Shown one piece after another: positions 15,860 to 21,005 of a stretch of 21,005 nt of DNA (within the stretch, counting starts at the first letter, position 1; every line of letters begins with the position of its first letter). Source of the stretch: GCA-002840305 sp964394905. Lineage in GTDB: Bacteria; Patescibacteriota; Patescibacteriia; Patescibacteriales; UBA12465. Below the pieces are notes generated by a model. That model was not told where the DNA came from. It ran no database searches and was given only the letters and a program-made list of their open reading frames with translations. Location: NCBI GenBank assembly GCA_964394905.1, contig CAYMZF010000013.1, forward strand, positions 1 through 21,005. The letters are read 5' to 3'. A program made the position numbers and the translations under genes.

Positions 15860-16177
15860 TTATTTTTTAGCCAAAGAATCTTTGGCGGTATTAATATATC
15901 TAATATCAGTTACTTTAACCATGCTTAGGTTTTTTAAACGAGAACTGATGTTTTCATAAGATTCTAATTTATTCTTTGACGATTCCAGTTCACTATTTTT
16001 ATTTTCCAAAGAAGTAAGCTGACTTTTTAATTGCTCCAATTCTAAATTTTTTACCATTACGTCATCCATGCTTTTTAAAAAATAAAAACCGCCCACTAAA
16101 AAAACCATCACTAAGCACAAATTAAAAGCACCCAATACTTTATTTCTAGAACCGATTTGATTATTAATAGTGGTCAT
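15860..16177 (-). CDS. ftsL: FtsL-like division protein
   Basis: A 105-residue bitopic membrane protein with a short cytoplasmic N-terminus, one membrane helix (about 14-34), and a predicted coiled coil (about 42-82) with leucines in heptad-like spacing (LELEQLKSQLTSLENK). This is the FtsL/DivIC plan: a septal scaffold that activates FtsW-FtsI. Sequence identity in this family is weak, so the assignment rests on size, topology and position between rsmH and ftsI. It starts 24 bases after rsmH and ends 16 bases before the ftsI ATG, indicating one transcript. Confidence 0.82.
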   Translation of the reverse strand: MTTINNQIGSRNKVLGAFNLCLVMVFLVGGFYFLKSMDDVMVKNLELEQLKSQLTSLENKNSELESSKNKLESYENISSRLKNLSMVKVTDIRYINTAKDSLAKK

Positions 16178-16201
16178 ATGTTTTTATTTAATATTTATAT
16201 T

Positions 16202-17119
16202 TTATATTTTTTCAATGGCTCTTAACTTAGCACTACGAGATCGATAATTAGTATTTACTTCTAACTCACTTGGAATTAACGGTTTGGGGGTTAAAATTTT
16301 AATCTCTGGTTGGTCAGCTCGGCTTAAATCTCTAAAAAAATTTTTAACGATTCTGTCTTCTAAACTATGAAAAGAAATTACCACTAATCGTCCATTATTT
16401 TTTAATAAACCCACCGCTACTTTTAAAAATTTCTTTAAATTATCTAATTCTCCGTTAGTTTCAATCCGTAAGGCCTGGAAAGTGGTAGTGGCAGGATGAA
16501 TTTTCCTCCGCCAAAACTTTTTTGGTATGGCTCCGGCTACTATCTCGGCTAATTCTTTAGTTGAAGTTATTTTCTTTTTTTTACGGTAAAAAACTATATG
16601 CTCAGCTATTTTCTTAGCCCATGGCTCTTCACCGTATTCTTTTATAACCCTCTCTAAATCAGTTAAACGATAATTATTAACTATCCAAGCGGTATCGCCT
16701 TCAACGCTGGGGCCAAAAGACATATCCAAAATACTATCATGAATGAAAGAAAATCCCCGATTATCATCATCCAATTGAGCTGAAGATAATCCCAGATCAA
16801 CCACAATTCCATCAAATTTAAAATTACTTTTTTTTAATTTATCGCTTAACGCCTTGTTGTTATGAACAATGTTTTCTAAATTGGAAAAATTATCATTAAT
16901 AACTTCGGTATTGTTTGGTTTATTTTTTAAAAAATTATCAATAGCTAAAGGATCTAAATCAGTTGCCAAGAGAAAGCCATCCAATCCGATTTTTTCACTG
17001 ATAACTCGAGAATAAGCTCCTCCGCCTAAAGTTCCGTCAATATAGCAACCACCTTTTTTTATATTTAAAAAATCTATAGCTTCATTTAACATTACCGGGA
17101 TATGAAAATATTCTTTCAT
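16202..17119 (-). CDS. rsmH: 16S rRNA m4C1402 methyltransferase
   Basis: RsmH (MraW) is the SAM-dependent enzyme that N4-methylates cytidine 1402 of 16S rRNA. The 305-residue protein starts HIPVMLNEAI and has the SAM-binding DGTLGGG (28-34). It also contains DGIVVDLGLSS (103-113) and RGFSF, then RKIHPATTTFQALRI (205-219), ISFHSLEDRIVK (248-259) and the C-terminal RSRSAKLRAIEK. All are family hallmarks, and the length is normal. It begins four bases after the mraZ stop, so translation is probably coupled. An AGGA lies about 14 bases before the ATG, further than a normal ribosome-binding site. Confidence 0.97.
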   Translation of the reverse strand: MKEYFHIPVMLNEAIDFLNIKKGGCYIDGTLGGGAYSRVISEKIGLDGFLLATDLDPLAIDNFLKNKPNNTEVINDNFSNLENIVHNNKALSDKLKKSNFKFDGIVVDLGLSSAQLDDDNRGFSFIHDSILDMSFGPSVEGDTAWIVNNYRLTDLERVIKEYGEEPWAKKIAEHIVFYRKKKKITSTKELAEIVAGAIPKKFWRRKIHPATTTFQALRIETNGELDNLKKFLKVAVGLLKNNGRLVVISFHSLEDRIVKNFFRDLSRADQPEIKILTPKPLIPSELEVNTNYRSRSAKLRAIEKI

Positions 17120-17123
17120 ATTA

Positions 17124-17555
17124 TTAAATTCCTAAATCACCCAATTCTTCGGCAATACTATTACTGTTTTTTTCAATTTCAGTTTTGTATTTATCCCAAT
17201 CACTTTTATTCCAAATTTCCAAATGATTATATAAACCGGCAACGATAACGCTTTTATTTAAATTAGCAAAACTACGTAAATATTCGGGCAAAGTTACTCG
17301 TCCTTGATTATCAAATTCTAAATTCATCGCTCCGGCTAAAAAATGTCTGGCTAAAGCTCGAGCTTTGGATTGACTAACCGGTAAAGCCGACATTTTTTGA
17401 GCAATTTTTTCCCATTGATCTTTGGTATACAAAAATAAGCAGTTGTCTAAACCTTTAGTTACGACACCGCCTTTTTTAAGCACAACTCTAAACTTAGCTG
17501 GTATAGCCAATCGTCCTTTGTCGTCCAAATTATGATTGTATTCACCGATAAACAT
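17124..17555 (-). CDS. mraZ: Transcriptional regulator MraZ
   Basis: MraZ is a DNA-binding regulator, usually a ring-shaped oligomer, that controls the dcw operon it heads. The 143-residue protein consists of two SpoVT/AbrB-like halves, each with the DxxGR motif: DDKGRLAIPAKFR from residue 11 and DNQGRVTLPEYLR from residue 82. It starts with the typical MFIGEYNHNLDDKGR at an ATG in an A/T-only context. It is the first gene of the operon, behind the strongest promoter in the window and repeats that may be its own binding sites, so autoregulation is likely by analogy with the family. Confidence 0.97.
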   Translation of the reverse strand: MFIGEYNHNLDDKGRLAIPAKFRVVLKKGGVVTKGLDNCLFLYTKDQWEKIAQKMSALPVSQSKARALARHFLAGAMNLEFDNQGRVTLPEYLRSFANLNKSVIVAGLYNHLEIWNKSDWDKYKTEIEKNSNSIAEELGDLGI

Positions 17556-17595
17556 AAGTTTAATAAAAAAATTAATATTTTACTTTTTTATAGTT

Positions 17596-17636
17596 CCCCA
17601 CTTTTCACCTAACAACTATAATTATACACCACTTCT
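17596..17636 (-). promoter_or_regulatory. Candidate MraZ-binding repeats around the mraZ promoter
   Basis: The minus strand has AGAAGTGG (17629-17636) inside the -35/-10 spacer and AAAAGTGG (17598-17605), continuing into GGG, in the early leader. These are 31 bp apart, close to three helical turns, with a further GGTG just upstream of the second. MraZ boxes described elsewhere are AAAGTG-type repeats in Mycoplasma and TGGG-type repeats in E. coli. The match is suggestive; binding is inferred. Confidence 0.5.
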
Positions 17637-17649
17637 CCCCTCGGGTCAA
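17621..17649 (-). promoter_or_regulatory. Promoter of the mraZ division operon
   Basis: The minus strand has TTGACC (17644-17649), a 17-bp spacer and a perfect TATAAT (17621-17626). The predicted start near 17614 gives a leader of about 60 bases. The spacer is GC-rich for this genome. No other strong promoter is seen before comEC, so one transcript may cover all seven genes. Confidence 0.85.
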
Positions 17650-17700
17650 CAATTAATTATAAACAAAAAAGCCAATAAAACAGCTAATATTTTTAATAAC

Positions 17701-17742
17701 AAAAAAACGAGCCGAAGTTATTCACTTTTGACTCGTTTTTTT
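17701..17742. terminator. Bidirectional terminator between sod and mraZ
   Basis: Arms ACGAGTC and GGCTCGT extend into AAAGT/ACTT with one A-C mismatch and a bulged A, closing on a GAATA loop. The stem (17707-17736) has a run of seven A on the left and seven T on the right, so it gives a U-tract on either strand. Its natural client is the sod transcript, whose stop codon is about 60 bases upstream. Confidence 0.8.
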
Positions 17743-17799
17743 ATATTTTCAATTTAAATTATATACACAATCTATTAACAGTTAATCCCCCGTTTTAAA

Positions 17800-18405
17800 T
17801 TAATCATTATCTTTAATTTTTCTTAAATTGATTTCTACTGATGACCAATTAATCAGATTATCAATAACCGCTTGTAAATAATCAGCTCGTCTATTTCTAT
17901 AATCAATATAATAAGCATGCTCCCATAAATCAATGACTAAAATCGGAACTTGATTGTGAACTATCGGAACATCAGCATTAGCCGTGGTAATAATTTTTAT
18001 TTTATTATCTTGCCACACTAACCATAACCAGCCACTGGCAAAATGATTTAAACCTGCCATTTTTAATTCTTCTTTGAATTTATCCCAAGATGAAAAATAT
18101 TTAGTCAATTCGGTTTTTAAAAAATCGGAAGCTTCAATTTTATCAGGACTTAAGCTGTTCCAATAAAAATTATGGTTAAAAACTTGAGCGGAATTATTAA
18201 AAATATTTTTATAATTATCATCTCCGTAAGATAATTTGATAATTTCCTCTAATTTTTTATCTTTCCAATCACTTGAATCAATTAATTTTACCAAATTATC
18301 AAAATAAGTCCGATGATGTTTATTGTAATGAAAATCAATTGTCTCGACCGAAATAATGGGGCTTAAGGCTCCCAATTCATACGGCAATTTAAAAAATTCT
18401 AACAT
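17800..18405 (-). CDS. Superoxide dismutase, Fe/Mn family (iron type likely)
   Basis: Converts superoxide to oxygen and hydrogen peroxide. The 201-residue protein has the four metal ligands at H26 (FHYNKHH), H78 (FNHNFYW), D159 and H163 (DLWEHAYYIDYRNRR). Gln74, in AQVFNH, is at the position of the active-site glutamine typical of iron enzymes. The manganese-type glutamine in the C-terminal NxDxP segment is absent (NADVP), so iron is more likely. There is no signal peptide, so it is cytoplasmic. The gene follows the membrane protein at 18417 by 11 bases and precedes a strong terminator; the two form a unit. It suggests exposure to oxygen. I cannot tell sodA from sodB naming with certainty, so no symbol is given. 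Confidence 0.95.
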   Translation of the reverse strand: MLEFFKLPYELGALSPIISVETIDFHYNKHHRTYFDNLVKLIDSSDWKDKKLEEIIKLSYGDDNYKNIFNNSAQVFNHNFYWNSLSPDKIEASDFLKTELTKYFSSWDKFKEELKMAGLNHFASGWLWLVWQDNKIKIITTANADVPIVHNQVPILVIDLWEHAYYIDYRNRRADYLQAVIDNLINWSSVEINLRKIKDND

Positions 18406-18416
18406 AAAATTAAATT

Positions 18417-19316
18417 TTATTTATATTTAATATAATTATCTTCGTCTAAAATATTAACATCCGGAATTATTTCTACCCGATCAACCGATTTAACCGAATT
18501 AATCCAAGATAAATTAACATCTTTTTGATCTAAAGACATAAATTCAGAAATGGTATATTTGTTAACTCCAACTAGGTTATCACCTCTAAACAAAAGTATA
18601 GACAAAGGAACTTCCCAATAGTTATAAGCACTATTATTGGTTATGGAAAATGACACCTCATCAATATAACCCGATGTTAAAGTATCGGCTTTCTCAGCTA
18701 TAAATTTAGTATCGGTAATTACAAAATTAGAATGATCGGAGAAATATTCGGTCCAATTAGGATATTTTTTACCGTCAACTCTTTCCCAGTTTATATTTTT
18801 TAAAACTAAATCTAAATTTCCTGGACGACTATCTAAACTAATAGCTAAAGTCATAAGATATTTAGTTTCTCCAGGAAAAATTAATGAATTTCCGCAAGCT
18901 AATTCAATTTCACCGGAAAGAAAACAATAATTGACCTGAGCAAAAAAATTAGAATTGGGATTTTTAATTTTAGCTATAAAATCATACCGACCATTATGCG
19001 AAAAACTTTGAGAATTACCGGTTTCTAAATCAATAGCGGTTCGACCGGCGGTTAAACTTACATTAGTATTAGTTAATTCTTGTAATAAACCTTCTTCGTT
19101 TTTACTGCCACTAATATAATCATACAAATTATAAAAAGAAAAAAGATATAAACCGGCCGATAAAACTATTAAAAACAAAACCACACCAATAAAAAACTTA
19201 GCTCGATTTTTTAGAAACCATAAACTAAAATCAAATTTATCGTGAAGTTTACCGGTTGCTTTTTTATCACCGCTAAAATTAATACCGGTTTCTTTATTTT
19301 TTTTGTCGTTGTTCAT
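18417..19316 (-). CDS. Single-pass membrane protein of unknown function
   Basis: I do not recognise a family. The 299-residue protein has a hydrophilic cytoplasmic N-terminus (1-38, Lys-rich), one membrane helix (about 41-62) and an external domain of about 235 residues. The external part looks beta-rich and may hold two Ig-like units: about 88-180, with Cys131 and Cys141 able to form a disulfide, and about 200-299. It resembles uncharacterised membrane proteins with repeated beta-sandwich tails that are common in small-genome bacteria, but that is an impression only. It is transcribed with sod downstream, so a link to envelope or oxidative stress is possible though unsupported. The start is ATG 19316; its first codons overlap the -35 of the divergent aldolase promoter. 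Confidence 0.8.
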   Translation of the reverse strand: MNNDKKNKETGINFSGDKKATGKLHDKFDFSLWFLKNRAKFFIGVVLFLIVLSAGLYLFSFYNLYDYISGSKNEEGLLQELTNTNVSLTAGRTAIDLETGNSQSFSHNGRYDFIAKIKNPNSNFFAQVNYCFLSGEIELACGNSLIFPGETKYLMTLAISLDSRPGNLDLVLKNINWERVDGKKYPNWTEYFSDHSNFVITDTKFIAEKADTLTSGYIDEVSFSITNNSAYNYWEVPLSILLFRGDNLVGVNKYTISEFMSLDQKDVNLSWINSVKSVDRVEIIPDVNILDEDNYIKYK

Positions 19317-19337
19317 ATTTTTAAAAAATGCTATAAT
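19309..19337 (+). promoter_or_regulatory. Promoter of the aldolase gene
   Basis: On the plus strand TTGTTC (19309-19314), a 17-bp spacer and a perfect TATAAT (19332-19337) with TGC before it (extended -10). The -35 lies within the first codons of the divergent gene. The predicted start is near 19344. Confidence 0.65.
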
Positions 19338-19351
19338 TTAACAGTAATAAT

Positions 19352-19380
19352 ATTATAACATAATTTAATAATTTTAAGAA
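19352..19380 (-). promoter_or_regulatory. Promoter of the membrane protein-sod unit
   Basis: On the minus strand TTCTTA (19375-19380), a 17-bp spacer and a perfect TATAAT (19352-19357) with TGT before it. The predicted start is near 19345, almost the same position as that of the opposite promoter. Confidence 0.55.
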
Positions 19381-19382
19381 AT

Positions 19383-20240
19383 ATGGCTATTAATATCCCT
19401 TTGGATGTTTTTCCAAAAAATAAAAAAAAATATGAAAAAAATTGGCTAACGGCCACTCATAATACCACCAATTTATTTCTATTTGCCGGTGATCAAAAAA
19501 TTGAACATTTAAACGAAGACTTTTCTTTAAACTTAGGACTAGGCAATAGTGATCCAGAGCACTTATTTAAAATTGCCAGTCAAGCAAAAATCGGAGTTTT
19601 TGCGGCTCACTTGGGATTAATCGCCCGTTACGGATCAAAATACAAACAAATCCCTTTTTTAGTTAAATTAAATGGAAAAAGTAATATTGTAAAAACCAAA
19701 GATCCGCTAAGTTTGGCTTTATGGTCAGTATCCGATGTTATTACTTTTCAAAAACAATCAAATTTAAAAATTTTAGGAGTTGGCTATACTTTGTATTTGG
19801 GCAGTGAATATGAAAATGAAATGATGATAGAAGCAGCTAAAATAATAAAAGAAGCTCATACTGAAGGACTTCTAACCGTATTATGGATTTATCCTCGAGG
19901 AAAAAATGTTAAAGATGAAAAATCGTTAGCGATGTTAGCCGGAGCTGCTGGAATTGGAGTATGTTTAGGAACTGACTTTGTTAAACTTCCCTATCCTTTT
20001 GGTGATAGCGAGGTTGAAGCTAAAAAATTTAAAGAAGTGATTGCTGCTGCCGGCAATACCGGAATAATTTGTTCCGGCGGACAAAAAATTAACGGACAAA
20101 AATTATTAAAAACTATAAACAACCAAATTAAAATATCAGGAGCTCGCGGTTGTGCTATTGGTCGCAACCTTCACCAAAATGATTTAAAAACGGCTATTAA
20201 ATTAGCTAATGATATTAGTCGTATTGTTTACGGAAAATAA
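19383..20240 (+). CDS. Class I aldolase of the archaeal-type FBA/DeoC-LacD family
   Basis: A 285-residue TIM-barrel Schiff-base aldolase, most likely fructose-bisphosphate aldolase of the archaeal type (FBP to GAP and DHAP). Landmarks in order are AGDQKIEH (35-42; D37 matches the conserved Asp), LWIYPRG (167-173; Tyr170 as likely general acid), and DFVKLPYP (198-205; Lys201 as Schiff-base lysine). The phosphate-binding CSGGQK (230-235) and CAIGRNLHQ (257-265) follow. Family members also include 2-amino-3,7-dideoxy-heptulosonate synthase, so the substrate is inferred. It starts at ATG 19383 with no Shine-Dalgarno sequence, stands alone on the plus strand, and ends at a perfect hairpin terminator. 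Confidence 0.88.
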   Translation: MAINIPLDVFPKNKKKYEKNWLTATHNTTNLFLFAGDQKIEHLNEDFSLNLGLGNSDPEHLFKIASQAKIGVFAAHLGLIARYGSKYKQIPFLVKLNGKSNIVKTKDPLSLALWSVSDVITFQKQSNLKILGVGYTLYLGSEYENEMMIEAAKIIKEAHTEGLLTVLWIYPRGKNVKDEKSLAMLAGAAGIGVCLGTDFVKLPYPFGDSEVEAKKFKEVIAAAGNTGIICSGGQKINGQKLLKTINNQIKISGARGCAIGRNLHQNDLKTAIKLANDISRIVYGK

Positions 20241-20265
20241 TAAAATATAATAATAAATATAAACT

Positions 20266-20295
20266 AAAAAACGGATATTAAATTATCCGTTTTTT
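20266..20295. terminator. Perfect bidirectional terminator between the aldolase and the right-edge FISUMP gene
   Basis: AAAAAACGGATA and TATCCGTTTTTT form a perfect 12-bp stem with a 6-base loop, giving a U-tract in both directions. It serves the two convergent genes, ending 25 bases after the aldolase stop and 16 bases from the FISUMP stop. Its arms closely resemble those of the rpmB/comEC terminator. Confidence 0.88.
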
Positions 20296-20311
20296 ATAAA
20301 TATAATTTTTA

Positions 20312-21005
20312 TCAGTCCTTAAGACAACGAATTGAATAACCTTCAGTTTTAGAATAAACTTGTTTGCCAAAACCGGCATCATATTTAGAAAGAGTCACAT
20401 ACCAATAATATCCAGGATTCCAATTTGACGATGACCAAAAGAAGGATAAAAGTCCAAAAGCATAAAGAGATCCATCGGAGGTAATACTGCCACCCGGTAA
20501 AGCTGTAAAATCAGATTCATTAGTAGCTCCTTCGTTTGGTGAAGACCAATGAGTTGTCCCTGTCTCTTTCATTTTTCCTCCAGCTATAGATTCTCCGCCT
20601 AAAAAATTAGATAGAGTGGTCCATTCACTCTCTAAAGGTACATGCCAACCGGTAGGACAAATTGCATTTATTCCAGTTTGAGCTACTGCATACCCGTTAT
20701 ATAATACTCCATAAGTAGAATAATTAGATGTAGCTTTAGCTGTAGAAACATCACTACCATCATAACCATTAACACTATAACCCGGTAAAGAACCGCTTCC
20801 TTGAGTAGCAAATTGGGAATAACTATGAACCACAGGTAAATAAGCTAAATTTTTTTTCATCCAACATTGAGTTCCTATTTCTACTGTAGAATATTCATTG
20901 CTATCTCGACTATCAACTAAAGTATCACCGCAAGCCCAAGGAGTAGGAGCAGGAATAGAAGCAATTATACCTCCTGGAATAGCTTCTTTTGTTCCGGCAC
21001 TAAGA
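20312..21005 (-). CDS. FISUMP-domain surface protein, N-terminus off the window
   Basis: A partial gene open to the right edge; 230 residues are visible, from LSAGTKEAIPGG on. An internal Met at 20860 could be taken for a start, but the frame continues upstream for 48 codons with clear homology (CGDTLVDSRDS, then IGTQCWMKKNLAYLP), so the true start lies outside. The visible part is a linker rich in Pro/Ala/Ile and then a complete FISUMP domain (ICPTGWHVPLESEWTTL to SIRCLKD), more than half identical to that of the protein at 2372-3706. The upstream module may again be a prepilin or Ig-like unit, which cannot be checked here. The stop is TGA, the only one in the window. Confidence 0.9.
   Translation of the reverse strand, partial: LSAGTKEAIPGGIIASIPAPTPWACGDTLVDSRDSNEYSTVEIGTQCWMKKNLAYLPVVHSYSQFATQGSGSLPGYSVNGYDGSDVSTAKATSNYSTYGVLYNGYAVAQTGINAICPTGWHVPLESEWTTLSNFLGGESIAGGKMKETGTTHWSSPNEGATNESDFTALPGGSITSDGSLYAFGLLSFFWSSSNWNPGYYWYVTLSKYDAGFGKQVYSKTEGYSIRCLKD

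Noticed and set aside
20312..20860. Complete 182-residue protein starting at the internal Met
   Set aside because: The frame stays open to the window edge and the upstream 48 codons continue the FISUMP homology, so the gene is partial.
1..21005. CRISPR arrays, insertion sequences, tRNA or rRNA genes
   Set aside because: No regularly spaced repeats, transposase, terminal inverted repeats, cloverleaf-like or rRNA-like segments were found; the longest gene-free stretch is about 244 bases (17556-17799) and is explained by a promoter and a terminator.

Overview
This 21 kb window is an AT-rich, gene-dense bacterial chromosome segment with 22 protein genes and no RNA gene that I can see. Twenty genes lie on the minus strand; only rpmB and an aldolase lie on the plus strand. 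The organism is most likely a Candidate Phyla Radiation (Patescibacteria) bacterium, plausibly from the Parcubacteria/Falkowbacteria-like part. This is an inference from several signs: low GC, type IV pilin-like proteins fused to large adhesin-like domains, a ComEC without its nuclease-like domain, a shortened MurF, and almost no Shine-Dalgarno sequences. The code is standard: TAA dominates, TGA is used once as a stop, and a full-length RF2 gene is present. That argues against the code-25 lineages.

Left part (1-9553), read right to left. A divergent promoter drives an M50 membrane protease and a DUF457/YdjM-like membrane protein. The translation block rpsL-rpsG-fusA follows and ends at a hairpin terminator. 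Between fusA and tuf, where these genes are normally adjacent, sit two large prepilin-like genes with their own promoter, then a small unknown gene with its own promoter. tuf comes next with a structured 5' leader and a strong terminator, then rpsJ, the likely first gene of the S10 operon continuing off the left edge.

Middle (9554-17555). rpmB (plus) converges on a cell-wall/division operon through a shared bidirectional terminator that overlaps the last codons of comEC. The operon reads leftwards as mraZ-rsmH-ftsL-ftsI-murF-prfB-comEC from a near-consensus promoter with repeats resembling MraZ boxes. ftsI is interrupted by a 100-N scaffold gap that removes the SxN active-site motif and is probably shorter than the real missing sequence.

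Right part (17556-21005). A single-pass membrane protein of unknown function and an Fe-type superoxide dismutase form a leftward unit. A class I archaeal-type aldolase reads rightwards from an overlapping divergent promoter. It ends at a perfect bidirectional terminator facing a second FISUMP-domain protein, which runs off the right edge.

The most interesting feature is the set of modular surface proteins. Two share one prepilin body with four cysteines at identical spacing but carry unrelated C-terminal modules (Ig-like + FISUMP versus InlB-type repeat + possible jelly roll). A third gene repeats the FISUMP module about 17 kb away. This looks like domain shuffling on a pilus scaffold, placed inside the translation gene cluster.
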